A stretch of 64,000 bases of DNA from Drechmeria coniospora (Eukaryota > Ascomycota > Sordariomycetes > Hypocreales > Ophiocordycipitaceae): the NCBI RefSeq assembly GCF_001625195.1, contig NC_054391.1:7141157-7205156 (forward strand). The letters are read 5' to 3'. The first letter of the stretch is position 1. Every line of letters begins with the position of its first letter. The notes below the pieces were generated by a model. The model was not told the DNA's origin. It did no database searches and saw only the letters and a program-made list of their open reading frames with translations. Of the stretch, positions 44,458-56,202 are shown piece by piece. A program made the position numbers and the translations under genes.

Positions 44458-46497
44458 CTATTCTGCCTGCTTCTTTGCCGCCTTCTTATTGCTTCTCGGG
44501 TCCAGACCTCTTCTGCGCATAGCGTTCCACCTGCCCTTTTCCATGTACTCCTTGTCCTCTTCCTCATCCCAGCCGCCAAAAGCGCCGCCAGCCTTGACGG
44601 CACCACTGTCGTCATCAACCTCGACGTCCGAGATCGGTGTCCTGTCGACCGGTTCATCGTCTGCCATAGCCGCAGCCTTGTCGGCTGATGAGGATGCCTT
44701 TGCAGGAGTAGGGCCAATCTTCTTGAATTTGGCAACGTAGAAACCATCGACGTTGTACTTGTGAGGATAGTACCGCCTCGTCAGCTTAAGGCTAGCGTCA
44801 AACTTCTTGCCCATGAAGCTGGTGAAGCCTTCGACGCCGAACTTGTGGAGGCCCTCCTTGTCAACGCTGAGACCCGTCTCGACTAGCTTGACGTTGGGCC
44901 GACGTGCGAGGGCGTACTGGACGACTTGCTCGTTTTCCTCGACGGTGACGGAGCAAGTCGAGTAAACGACGTAGCCGCCGGACTTGCTTGAGTGGTTGAC
45001 AGAGTCGATGGCGGCAAGCAGCAGTTGCTTCTGCGTGTGGGGCAGTTGCATGAAGTCCATTTCGGTCTTGTTGGTCTTCACGCTGGGGTCCTTGGCGATG
45101 ACGCCTGTTCCGGAACAGGGAGCGTCGAGCAGGACACGGTCGAAGCCACCCATGGGCTTGGGAAACTCGCGGGCGTCGTAGTTGGAGACGATGACGTTGC
45201 GGGCACCGAGTCGGTGAATGTTACCAATAAGACCCTTGGAACGGGCCTTGTTGGGGTCATTGGCCACGATCACGCCCGTATTCTTCATCAGGGCGGCGAG
45301 GTACGTCGTCTTTCCACCTGGCGCGGCGGCCATATCAAGCACCCGCTCATTCTCTTGGGGGTCGAGGGCGATGCAGGGCAGGAAGGATGAGGCGGCTTGC
45401 AGGATATAGTGGCCAGCAAGATACTCGGGCGTGGCACCGAGTGGCACGTTGCTCTCATAGATTTGCAGGCCAACCTTGGACCACTTGCCAACGACGTCGA
45501 GCTTGACGCCGCGGTTGGTGAGCGCCTGGGAAAGATCGCGACGGTTCGTTCGCAGCGTGTTGGTTCTAATGACGACAGGCCGGGCCGTCTCATTGGCCTC
45601 GAAGAAGGCAAAGGCCTCTCGGGGGGTGAAGAGGTTATAGAGCTTCAGCGCGAGATACTCCGAGTACCCGTAGTAGGCGCATATATCCTTTATCAGCTGG
45701 GCCGTGTATTCGGATCTGGACCGGCCTTCCTCGGCCAGGTTGCTGAAGTCACCCAGCACTCTGATGTTTTCCGTGATTCTCGTCCGAAGCAGCTGCATGT
45801 CGGGCGCCAAAAGGGCGTTCGTCTTCTGGCCGGACTCGTCGTCGTCATCGTCCAGAATATGGGGCTTGTCGTCGTCGATATTTGTCTTGAGGGCACTCTC
45901 GGCTAGTTCAGCGGCATTGGCGGCGGCCTCCTCGGCCAATTGACGATCAAGTTTCCTCGAAAGACCGGCAATATTGGCAGCCGTGAGCGTTTCCTCGGCG
46001 TCGGACTCGTCCTCATCTTCGGAGAATACGTGCTTTCCGTCTCCCTCGTCGTCATCAGAATCGAACACGGACGAACCTGAGTCAGAGCCGAGGAAATCGT
46101 CGCCGAGAGCTGGGACGGAGCTGTCATCTCCGTCCGAAAGCTCTGCATTCTCTAGGTCAAACTCATCGTCAAGCTCTTCGTCGGACGAATCGTCGAGGCC
46201 GGGTATCACATCCTTGGTCTTGGCTTTACCATTTGCTTTGGGCGCCTTTGATGCCTTCGATTCCTTCTCCTTCAAGGGCTTTGACACAGTTGCGGCTTTA
46301 ACTTGGCTTTTCTGCTTCACACTGGACTTCTTTCCGGTGCCCTTGACGTCAGCCTTTGCCGTCCGCCGTCTCTTGTTGTCTTGTGGTTGGGGAAGGTCGA
46401 CGGGCAGGCCAGCTTTGCGCTTCAACCGCGCGAAATGTTCTTCAGACAGCGGCTCAGGAGGGCCCTGTTTCCTTGCCATGCGGCGTCCAGCACCCAT
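44458..46497 (-). CDS. NOP2: Nop2, 25S rRNA cytosine-C5 methyltransferase
   Basis: Nucleolar NOL1/NOP2/Sun-family enzyme that methylates a cytosine in large-subunit rRNA and is needed for 60S biogenesis. Single exon, 679 residues; a second in-frame Met (six codons in) is an equally possible start. Residues 1 to about 240 are basic then very acidic (Lys-rich followed by Asp/Glu/Ser runs), typical of nucleolar proteins. The methyltransferase core follows: VVIRTNTLRTNRRDL, LAGHYILQAASSFLPCIAL, the SAM site VLDMAAAPGGKTTYLAALM, ANDPNKARSKGLIGNIHRLG, and the two catalytic cysteines in DAPCSGTGVIAKDPSVK and YSTCSVTVEENEQVV. The closing RRYYPHKYNVDGFYVAKFKK is also characteristic. Confidence 0.96.
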   Translation of the reverse strand: MGAGRRMARKQGPPEPLSEEHFARLKRKAGLPVDLPQPQDNKRRRTAKADVKGTGKKSSVKQKSQVKAATVSKPLKEKESKASKAPKANGKAKTKDVIPGLDDSSDEELDDEFDLENAELSDGDDSSVPALGDDFLGSDSGSSVFDSDDDEGDGKHVFSEDEDESDAEETLTAANIAGLSRKLDRQLAEEAAANAAELAESALKTNIDDDKPHILDDDDDESGQKTNALLAPDMQLLRTRITENIRVLGDFSNLAEEGRSRSEYTAQLIKDICAYYGYSEYLALKLYNLFTPREAFAFFEANETARPVVIRTNTLRTNRRDLSQALTNRGVKLDVVGKWSKVGLQIYESNVPLGATPEYLAGHYILQAASSFLPCIALDPQENERVLDMAAAPGGKTTYLAALMKNTGVIVANDPNKARSKGLIGNIHRLGARNVIVSNYDAREFPKPMGGFDRVLLDAPCSGTGVIAKDPSVKTNKTEMDFMQLPHTQKQLLLAAIDSVNHSSKSGGYVVYSTCSVTVEENEQVVQYALARRPNVKLVETGLSVDKEGLHKFGVEGFTSFMGKKFDASLKLTRRYYPHKYNVDGFYVAKFKKIGPTPAKASSSADKAAAMADDEPVDRTPISDVEVDDDSGAVKAGGAFGGWDEEEDKEYMEKGRWNAMRRRGLDPRSNKKAAKKQAE

Positions 46498-47951
46498 TCT
46501 GAATAGAGTTGGCGAATTGGTCCGAAGAGTATTGGTGATGACTTCGGGGCGTGCAGGACGGTAGCAAGAGAATCAGCGGCCCCGCCAAACTTTTTTCTTC
46601 GACGCCGTCGATGCAGGGGCTGAGTAGGGTCCGATAAGGCTCGGCAAAACTTCGTATCGGAAGGAGATATTGGTATGCTTACCTAATCGATTCCCTCATT
46701 AGGTTGGTGGCTGGGGCTCGTACTGAATTTTAATAAGTATTAGCGCAGCAATATATTAACACAGTGCACACAGGTATGTAAGTACTTGTACGAAGTACTT
46801 AATGCAGTGCACCCAGTGCTACGAGTACAATATGGAACCCACTACTCACATCAGAAGTACTTACGGAGTAGGCTGGACTTGCTCGGAGCCAGGACTAATC
46901 ACTTATTGTCTCTGTTCCTCTCACTGAGAAATACTGGCAGTGAGTCGGAAAAGTTATACTGGAACATGAACGTTCGGCCCGTGTCCTCTCGCCAAAGGAG
47001 ACAGAATGAAAAGTTCTCAACCTGCTGCCCAATAGGTGTGTCCCCATGGCGTGGCTAGCCTACAGGTCAGGTACAGTGAGAGGTTTCGATGTGCACGATT
47101 AATCATCCTGCAATCTGCAGAGTGCTGTGCAGCTGAGAGCAAGCAATGCTACTACCCTTACTTGAGAGGCATGAAATCAAATGCAAACAACAAGTAGGGC
47201 AACCCTAGGGACGTGTACTACTGTGCGCTTTACACGTATGCCTACTACCTGGACGGATCAAAGGATTGCAAACAGGAGGAGGAGCATGGAGTCATTGTTT
47301 TGCGTTTACAAGTATTATCGGCATCTACACTATGCGTTTCTACCAGTACTAGATACAAACGCAAACAGTTCCTAGCAATTTTGAAGTGGTACCCGACTAC
47401 GCACAGGCAGCTGGTCGATACAGTTTCTTTTAAACGTAAGTAATAATTGTCCTCATTCGAGAGCTGTATAATTATAACTTGTACAAGTACTGTCCATGCA
47501 CCGTTCGAGGGCACCTGGAGCGAGGTACCAAGGTACAGGCAGCAACTGCACGGGTGGAGTCAGCTGACGAGCACATCCGAACATGAACGAACAAGGGAAA
47601 ACGTGCATGTTCTAGTATCGTACCGTGCATACATACTAAGTAGTCTACATGTCGCGAGAACTCACGGAGTAGGAGGACAGGGTCAGACACGGATAACAGA
47701 GCATCTGCCGACCATCCAACATTGCGTTACCTGCCCCGACTTTTCGTGCGGTGTGCCTGTATGTAGAGTATGTGTACACCTACGAGGAGATGGATTTGGA
47801 GTTGACAAAGTCACCAGCACGAGTGCCCAGTTCGGTTCTGGCCGTTGCCTCGTCCATCCGGCATCATTGACAAGTACGGAATGCTGAGTGCTTACCAGTC
47901 CCTCCAAGGCTTACGAATTCTTCCACCTCCAAAATCAACACACCCAATCTC
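46498..47951. repeat. Divergent region between NOP2 and XRCC4 with palindromic motifs
   Basis: GTACTTGTACGAAGTACTT-type words occur at about 46775-46875, and further GTAC-rich words at about 47470-47535 and 47640-47670. The rest is unremarkable. No gene was recognised; the few open frames lack protein-like composition. Confidence 0.55.
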
Positions 47952-49137
47952 ATGGCGTCGTCGCGCATTCTCAGGTTTCCCCGTGGTGACGATGAGTCCG
48001 GATGCGTTATCGTACAAGTCACATCTGCAGGCCGAAAGCCGTTGGATCTCAATCTAGCTGCCACGGAGGGATGTGCACCTTATGTTTGCAAGTGTGGGTC
48101 CTTGCCTTCGTACCAACTTGACAATGCGAGGGCGACTCCTGGACTGACCTCTCGTCAGTGAAGCACGATCGAGTGACCTCCCTTCGAGCCCCAGCTTGCC
48201 CGGTGTCGGAGAAGGAGTGGGAGGACATCCTTGAGGCCGTGCTTCAAGATGGACTGGTGGGTGATGTGCAACCTACGGCCATTGTTGATCCCGAATCGAC
48301 GATATCCCTCACGATTCGCAGACAAGTGCAGGGAATCACCGTATGCGCCATGCTCCTTCTGCCAGACGCTCTTGCTGACTCGTGCAGCAACGGCTTGGTG
48401 CCATCACTTTGAAGTGCAACCAGGACGAGCAACTTGATCTGTTTCAATGGTGCGGCTGGTCCCTTAAAGCACTGGCCAAGAGCAAGCAGGAAACCGCGCT
48501 CTCCTCCAGAGGGGCACAAGAACTAGAGGGTGCTGTGATGAGCCTCCAAGCTGAACTTGACGATCTGATAAAGGCCAAGGCCGAAGACGAATCGGCCTTG
48601 CTTCAAAAGTTTTGCCTGCTTCTCAACGAGAAAAAAGCAAAGATTCGCGAGCAGAAACAGATTATCGACAACTATGCATCGACCGCCGGCGCAGTATTGT
48701 CCTCGTCACAGCCGCCGGCACAGCGAGGTGCTTCCCAAGCGGCGCGGGAGCCTGCAGCATCTCGTTCTTCGAAGAGGAAAGTAGGGTCGATCCGTTTTGA
48801 AGCGGAGGAGGACGAAGTCGGTGAGGATATTGTGAAGGACGCCTTCGTCAAGGGCGAGGAAGAGGATACAGATCCTGGGGAAAGCAGCGAAGTAGATACG
48901 GTCTCCACTGCTGCTGCAGATGAAGATGATGACGATGACGAAACATACAACTCGCGCCGCGATGGCGAAGACACCACAAGCAGCAAGCGACCTGGATCGC
49001 CACCACCGAAGGAGCTTTCCAAGGAGGCGAAAGCTTCTCCACCCCCTCGGCGACATTTACCGTTCGAGAAAAATGGAAGGGGCAAGGCATCGTTGCCGGC
49101 ACCAGCGGAGGATACGGACTCAGATGATGAGCTGTGA
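47952..49137 (+). CDS. LIF1: XRCC4/Lif1, DNA end-joining factor
   Basis: Partner of DNA ligase IV in non-homologous end joining. Three exons: 47952-48093, 48159-48340 and 48388-49137; introns 65 nt (GTGGGT...CTGAC...CGTCAG) and 47 nt (GTATGC...GCTGAC...GTGCAG); 357 residues. The head domain covers about residues 1-125 (LRFPRGDDESGCVIVQV, CPVSEKEWEDILEAVL, ITLKCNQDEQLDLFQWCGW). The stalk coiled coil follows, containing LLQKFCLLLNEKKAKIREQK, which closely resembles the conserved LNEKK segment of vertebrate XRCC4. The tail is acidic/Ser-rich with SSKRKVGSIRFEAEEDE, an NLS-like SKRK and many possible phosphosites. Fungal homologues are very divergent, so the coiled-coil motif carries most of the weight. 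Confidence 0.85.
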
Positions 49138-50566
49138 AGATGTCGGGGCATGTGGCTTGCACGCAGGTATCCGAGCGTTTATTCTATCTGCGACTTCCAG
49201 ATCGCCATCGTATCCATTGCTACTTCGTCCTTGTCGAATTATGGCAAGTCATCCTTGTCGGACTGGACCTACCAACGAGCGCGCACATGCATTTGCTTCC
49301 CCGTCTGAGATCATGTCGGCCGACTGCAAAGGGTCCGCCTTGAACCACGGCAGCTTTCGACATGCCTCGCCATGTGTGACTGCTCGAATCGGGTGTAACG
49401 ATGAGGAGCCAAAAATCGACCACCCAGCCACTGCAGCCTGATCTCCGCCTCCGGCACGACGTACCTACTTCGGAGCAGGCTGACTCTACAGCAAATTGAG
49501 CTGTCCCTAGGCTACTTGAGCGTCGTGAGCGAAAAAGGGGTGCACCTTGGCTTTCTCTCGAGCTGTCTCGATGTGATCAGGGTGATAGTGACAATGGCCG
49601 GTGGACTCGATGCGCCCAGATGTCCAGATCTTATTGGTTTCAGCCCATTTCAGCTGCAATTCCGGTCCCGGATCGAGAAAGTAGGGCCTGTATAGGGGCC
49701 AGATAACAGGTCGAAATAGGCACGACGGCGCAGGTTCAAAAATGCAGAGCATGTGCCAATCGAACTCTTCTCCGTGAAGGCTCATCATGATGGTGGGTAT
49801 CTGGCTGCTCAATGCAGGTCTATGGAAATCTTGGTTGCAACTTGGATATCTTGTTCGTTCAATACTCTGCAGGCATTAATGTGAAATCGGCTGAAGCTTC
49901 GAAAGATTCGGTTTACCCCAGGCCTTTGGTGCCGTCGCAGATGGCTGCCATCGTTCAATTGAATGAATGTAGGGATAAACGTGCTCTGATTTGACGAGAA
50001 AGGTTGGGGTATCCTGTGCAGCGTACAATAACTACAGTTCCCTTCGCGACTAGGACTGAGACTAACTACCCAGCCCATTGATTGATACACCTGCCCGCAT
50101 TTGCCAGCCAGTGAATGGGTGTAGGGTAGGTCTTGAAGGCGATCGTTTACGATGACGCCATTAGTAGCTGGCCATGCTGCAAGAGATAGATGGATGATAT
50201 GAACCGACTCAGCCAAGTTCCTAATACTTTCACGGAGCACTGTACTCGAGAAGGGAGGGAAAGGTTGCCAATTCAAACAGTGCAGCATGGGAATTCTGTT
50301 ACACCGGTTACCTGGTACCTCAGCACATTCTAGCTTTGTTCTGTTCCCACAGGTGTGTTGGGTGGACACTCTTCGCCGTCCCCGCACTCTCATCCTCATT
50401 GCAAGCTTCATCCTCCCGCCCTTTCCACTACCTGCTCATCCGTCAACACTCTGAGCGAAGTGCCACAGCCACAAACCGCAGAATGTGTGCTTTGACGAAC
50501 TCGTTGCCGCTCCCGCTCCCGCTCCCGCTCCTTTTCCTCCGGAGCCTCATCGACGGCTAAGAGCCA
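49138..50566. other. Intergenic, with one doubtful minus-strand open frame
   Basis: Between XRCC4 and SELO. A minus-strand frame at 49507 to about 49790 reads fairly protein-like (HMLCIFEPAPSCLFRPVIWP, KWAETNKIWTSGRIESTGHC) with a MMSLHGEEFDWH start near 49790, but no clear upstream exon and no family I know. It could be a small gene or a remnant. A GCTCCC hexamer repeat occurs at about 50508-50533 just before SELO. Confidence 0.3.
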
Positions 50567-52600
50567 ATGACCCCCCTTGTTGCTTTCCGTGTTGCTGCTC
50601 TCCGATCTCGAGTCACGGTCATGGTCACGGCCAAGCGCTGGTCGAGTGCGAATGATGGCGCTCTTCTAAAGGACCTACCCAAGTCGTGGACCTTCACGCG
50701 CTCTCTGCCGGCCGACGCCATCTTCCCGACCCCTGCCGCCTCTCACAAGACGCCCCGTGAGCAAATCAGGCCGCGACAAGTTCTACATGCTGCCTTCACA
50801 TGGGTCCGTCCTGAACAGCAAACGGACCCGGAGCTCCTGGCCGTAAGCGCCGCTTCGTTGCGCGACATCGGAATCAGAGAGGGCGAGGAGAAGACCGACG
50901 ACTTCCGTCAGTTTGCTGCCGGCAACAAGCTGTATGGCTGGGACGAAATGAATCTGGAGGGTGGCTACCCGTGGGCTCAGTGCTATGGCGGGTTTCAGTT
51001 CGGTCAGTGGGCTGGCCAACTTGGCGATGGCAGGGCCATATCGCTCTTCGAGTCGACGAACCCGGCGTCGGGGACGCGGTACGAGCTGCAGCTAAAGGGC
51101 GCTGGACGGACGCCATATTCCCGCTTCGCTGATGGCAAGGCCGTCTTGCGATCCAGCATCCGCGAGTTCCTCGTTTCCGAGGCACTCAATGCCCTCAACA
51201 TACCGACCACCCGAGCCCTGTCGCTGACTCTGCTGCCGCACTCCCAGGTGCGGAGGGAGAGCCTTGAGCCCGGCGCAATAGTCCTGCGATATGCCCAATC
51301 CTGGCTTCGCCTGGGCAACTTTGACATCCTGCGCGCAAGGGGAGACAGGGACCTCATTCGGAAGCTGGCTAGTTACATCGCCGAGCACGTCTTCCATGGC
51401 TGGGGAAGTCTACCTGCTCGTCTGGACGACCCTGACAATGCTGGCGAATCCCCTGTCCCGAAGCGTGGAATCGCGTCCGATGCCGTCCAGGGCCCCGAAG
51501 CGACGGCCGAGAACAGATTCGTGCGGCTATACAGGGAGATTGTGAGAAGGAATGCTACGACCGTCGCCGCGTGGCAGGCGTACGGCTTCATGAACGGCGT
51601 CTTGGTACGTCGTGATATTCTGCCATCGAAACTTGCCTTGAAACCAACGCTGACCGCCTCGTTTCAATGATAGAATACGGACAACACGTCAATATACGGA
51701 CTGTCCTTGGACTTTGGACCTTTTGCCTTTATGGACAATTTTGACCCGGAGTATACACCCAACCACGATGATCACATGTTACGCTACAGCTTCAAGAACC
51801 AACCAACCATTATATGGTGGAACCTTATTCGATTGGGGGAGGCTTTGGGAGAGTTGATGGGCGCCGGAGCCGAGGTCGACGATGAATCATTCATCACCGA
51901 GGGCGTCAAGGACGGTCAAGAGCACCGCATTGTTGACCGGGCTCAAAAGCTCATAATGCAAACAGGCGAAGAGTACAAGGCGATATTCCTGGCCGAGTAC
52001 AAGCGGCTTATGACCGCTCGCTTGGGTTTGCGCCACTTCAAGGAGTCGGATTTTGAAGCATTATTCAGCTCGGCCCTTGACACCATGCAAGCTCTCGAGC
52101 TGGACTTCAACCACTTCTTTCGTCGGCTGAGTGGCCTCAGATTGGCCGAAATTGCGACGCCAGAGGCTCGAGAGGAGAAGTCGTGCATTTTTTTCCACAG
52201 AGAAGGGCCTCCGAAGGACATCGGCGAGGTCGAGGCCAGACGCCAGCTCGCCAGCTGGCTGGAAAAGTGGCATGCCCGCGTGACCGAGGACTGGAGCGAC
52301 GGTGGGGACGGCCTTTCTACAGCTCGAGACGGGGAGCGAATCCGGGCCATGGAAAGTGTGAACCCCAACTTCGTTCTCCGTGGCTGGATTTTGGACGAGG
52401 TGATCCGACGGGTCGAGAAGGATGGTGAACGAGACGTCCTGCATCGCATCCTGCACATGGCCCTCAATCCATTCGAGGCGGAGTGGGATAGCAAAATCTT
52501 CGACAATTGTGTGTGGAAAGGTGATGCCGAGGAGGAAAAGAGATGGGTTGGGGATGTACCCCGGACGGAACGCGCCATGCAGTGCAGCTGCAGTTCGTAA
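50567..52600 (+). CDS. SelO/YdiU family protein adenylyltransferase
   Basis: Pseudokinase-fold mitochondrial enzyme that transfers AMP to proteins (UPF0061; yeast Fmp40). Two exons: 50567-51604 and 51674-52600, with a 69-nt phase-0 intron (GTACGT...ATGATAG), giving 654 residues. The N-terminus is basic with few acids (TPLVAFRVAALRSRVTVMV), consistent with mitochondrial import. Family landmarks: AGNKLYGWDEMNLEGGYPWAQ region, YGGFQFGQWAGQLGDGRAI, LQLKGAGRTPYSRFADGKAV with the nucleotide-binding Lys/Arg, SSIREFLVSEALNALNIPTTRAL, then NTDNTSIYGLSLDFGPF and FMDNFDP with the catalytic Asn/Asp pair. The extreme C-terminus is QCSCSS, the Cys version of the redox motif where many animal SelO proteins carry selenocysteine. 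Confidence 0.93.
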
Positions 52601-53243
52601 ATCCCGAACGAACACCTTGCGTGCCAATACATCTAAGTAGACAGCTAACGACGCACATTCCGCAACCGTCCACATTTGAATCGGTCACGAGCTTGAATTG
52701 GAACACATGGCTCTCACAAACTGGTGCAACATTCGATAATCAACAGAAAATGAGTTGTGGTGCGAAGATGTAACGACCGGCGGTAAGAGGCAACGCTCAC
52801 AGAGCTTAAGATCACTCTCACATGCTTCCATAATCGGCGTCAAATGAAAATCACTCTAGAGCATAAGATAGAGGAAGACTCGACTGAAGCAGCGTGCCTG
52901 CAAGTGCAAACCCGCCGCCAACAAGCTCACCTACAATAAAATATGCCCGTGTACAATTAATTTGGTAAGAAAGAAGAAATGGGTTACCGAGCGACGCAAA
53001 AATTTAGTCCTTGTACTGGTGGGCCGTGTTGCCGTTGCGGCCTGAGGCACGTTCTAGTCCTCTTGGCCAATCAGCATCCATGTAAATTAATCGGTGTTTC
53101 GCTGGACTCACTAGCTTGCCTTGCTTCCCATCCAACCGACCCAAGCAGGAGTCAGTTCTCAGCAGACGTCCACGGCTGAGCCTTCATTTCGCGCCGAAGC
53201 GACTGCATCGCCCCTATTCCCTCCACTCCGTCCAGGCGGCACG
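52601..53243. other. Intergenic between SELO and NUO78
   Basis: SELO terminator and NUO78 promoter and leader. No gene, motif cluster or RNA recognised. Confidence 0.4.
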
Positions 53244-55799
53244 ATGCTCCGACAGTCTCTGGCCCGTTCGGCTTGGCGGACCGGCAGGCGGGCGGCCAAT
53301 GCCTCACGGGCCTTTGTGACGACTCCCCAGCGGCAGGCGGAGGTCGAGTTGACAATTGGTAAGCTTTGAATCGTTGTTGAGTATGAGCGTTTTGCGCAGT
53401 GGACAAATGCTAATCCGAATGTGCCGTCAGATGGAAAAAAGGTGTCAATTGAAGGTATGTCGCCGCCACGGACAAGCTTCCTCCTTCGCCCTCGCTGATG
53501 CAGAGACAGCTGGCTCGGCCCTCATCCAGGCTTGCGAAAAGGCGGGAGTCACGATCCCTAGGTAGGTATCCTCGCACCATGGAGATTTTGGCCTTGCACT
53601 GACGTTTCTCTAGATACTGCTACCATGAGTACGACATCATCCGCCTCCACCTCCCCCGAACCGACCGCCTAACGTAGTGCACAGGAAACTGATGGTTGCC
53701 GGAAATTGCCGTATGTGCCTCGTCGAGGTCGAAAAGGCGCCAAAGCCTGTGGCCTCTTGCGCTTGGCCGGTGCAGCCCGGCATGGTGGTGAAGACGAACT
53801 CGCCGCTCACGCACAAGGCCCGCGAGGGCGTCATGGAGTTTTTGCTGGCAAACCACCCCCTCGACTGCCCCATCTGCGACCAGGGCGGTGAATGTGACCT
53901 CCAGGAGCAGTCCTTGCGATACGGTGCTGACCGAGGCCGATTCCATGAGATCGGTGGCAAGCGGGCTGTCGAGGACAAGAATATTGGTCCGCTCATCAAG
54001 ACGTCGATGAACCGATGCATCCACTGCACGCGATGCGTGCGCTTCGCCAACGACATCGCCGGCGCCCCCGAGCTGGGCTCTACCGGCCGCGGCAACGACT
54101 TGCAAATCGGCACCTACCTCGAGAAGAACTTGGACACGGAGCTCTCGGGCAACGTCATCGATCTCTGCCCCGTCGGAGCCCTTACGTCGAAGCCGTATGC
54201 CTTCAAGGCTCGTCCGTGGGAGCTGAAGCACACAGAGTCGATTGACGTCCTGGATGGGTTGGGTTCCAACATCCGCGTCGATTCCCGCGGCCTCGAGGTC
54301 ATGCGCATTCTCCCTCGCCTCAACGACGATGTCAACGAGGAGTGGATCAACGACAAGACCCGTTTCGCTTGCGACGGCCTCAAGACACAGCGCCTGACGA
54401 TGCCCTTAATCCGGCGCGATGGAAAGTTTGAGCCTGCTGACTGGGAGGAGGCCCTGGCCGAGGTTGCTCGGGCCTGGGAGCAGAAGAAGCCCCAGGGCAA
54501 CGAATTTAAGATCGTCGCTGGTGCTCTGACCGAGGTGGAGTCTCTCGTCGTTGCCAAGGACATGGCCAACAAGCTTGGCTCCGAAAACCTCGCTCTGGAC
54601 ACGCATACCGGAAGCCAACCGATCGCTCACGGCGTCGATGTCCGCTCAAACTACCTGTTCAACTCGAGAATCTGGGGCATCGAAGAGGCCGACTGCATTC
54701 TGCTCGTGGGAACGAACCCTCGGCACGAGGCTGCCGTTCTGAACGCACGTATCAGGAAACAGTGGCTCCGATCCGATCTCGAGATTGGGGCTGTTGGCGA
54801 GACGTGGGATTCAACCTTTGAGCTCGAGCACCTCGGAACCGACCACGCAGCCCTCAAGAAGGCACTGGCTGGCCCCTTTGGCAAGAAGCTTCAGGCCGCG
54901 AAGCGACCGATGATCATTGTCGGCTCTGGTGTCACTGATCACGCTGACGCCAAGGCATTCTACGAGACTGTCGGTGCGTTTGTTGAGAAGAACGCCGCCA
55001 GCTTCATGACGGAGACGTGGGACGGCTACAACGTTCTCCAGAGGGAAGCGTCGCGAGCTGGATCCTTCGAGGTCGGGTTCGTCACGCCCTCGACCGCCGT
55101 TGCCGAGACGAAGCCGAAGTTTGTCTGGCTGCTGGGCGCGGACGAGTTCAACGCGGCGGACATTCCCAAGGACGCATTTGTCGTCTACCAGGGCCACCAC
55201 GGCGACCGGGGCGCCGAGATCGCCGACGTTGTCCTGCCCGGCGCTGCCTACACGGAGAAGGCGGGCACGTACATCAACACGGAGGGACGGGTCCAGATGA
55301 CGCGCGCCGCCACGTCGCTTCCGGGGGCCGCGCGAACCGATTGGAAGATTCTGCGTGCCGCGAGCGAGTTCCTGGGCGCCCCCCTGGCGTATGACGACGT
55401 CGCCGCTGTCCGAGACCGCATGGTGGAAATTAGCCCTGTGCTGGCCGCCTACGATGTTGTCGAACCGGTTGCTCTGCGTAAGCTGAGCAAGGTCCAGCTT
55501 GTGGACCAGAACAAGGGATCAAAGGCCAGCGGGTCGCCACTGAGAAAGGTGGTCGAGAACTTTTATTTCACAGACGTCATCTCGAGAAGGTATGTGATGC
55601 AACGTGCCTCCCCCCCCACGACCCGCCTTCGTCATGGCATGAGTAAAAGGGGGATTTTTCTAACCGAGCATGATGTGACAGCTCGCCAACGATGGCCCGT
55701 TGCTCAGCTGCTAAGGCTGCCGGAGACCCGAGGACGAACTTTATGGCTCCCGGCATGGAGGAGGATAGGCCGATGGGCCAAGTTGCGTACGGTGCATGA
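53244..55799 (+). CDS. nuo78: NADH:ubiquinone oxidoreductase 78 kDa subunit (complex I, NDUFS1)
   Basis: Largest iron-sulfur subunit of mitochondrial complex I. Six exons: 53244-53358, 53431-53454 (24 nt), 53510-53561 (52 nt), 53614-53628 (15 nt), 53685-55589 and 55682-55799, giving 742 residues, as in other fungi. Introns are 52-92 nt with ordinary signals. A mitochondrial presequence (LRQSLARSAWRTGRRAANAS) is followed by DGKKVSIEAGSALIQACEKA and the 2Fe-2S ligands in YCYHE and GNCRMCLVEVE. The N3 ligands follow in HPLDCPICDQGGECDLQEQ, the N4 set in MNRCIHCTRCVRF and IDLCPVGALTSKPYAF, then the molybdopterin-oxidoreductase-like domain. The last exon gives the conserved end MAPGMEEDRPMGQVAYGA. 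The short exons were placed by cofactor-motif continuity. Confidence 0.97.
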
Positions 55800-56202
55800 G
55801 GCGACGGCAACTGTAGGAAATAGAAGAAAGGATTCCCTTGCGTCTTCGGTGTTGACGGTGATGGTCGTCGTGGTGTTGGAGTGATACTGTACATATAGGA
55901 CGCCGGGCGTGACGAGCGAGGGGGGGTGGGTGCGAGGGGTAAGTCAATTTACCGAGCTGAAGCCTCTGCACCAAGCCCAAGTCCCCTGTTCCTGGGGCTT
56001 GTAGAGTATTGAATATCATGTTGTGGCCAGTCATCGCTCGACCAGCACGTTACGTCGCGGTCGGCGTCATCGGGCGGCCATCGCTGGCTAGGTTTGGGCA
56101 CAGAGATGGCTCGCACCATGTCGACGGCTAGGGACGACGACGTAGGCATGATGCTAGATTTAGGATAGCCGTTCGCGGACGAGGAGCGGAAGCAGGCTGA
56201 TG
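55800..56202. terminator. Convergent 3' region of NUO78 and the 224-residue gene
   Basis: 400 nt between facing stop codons; both terminators lie here. No gene seen. Confidence 0.35.
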
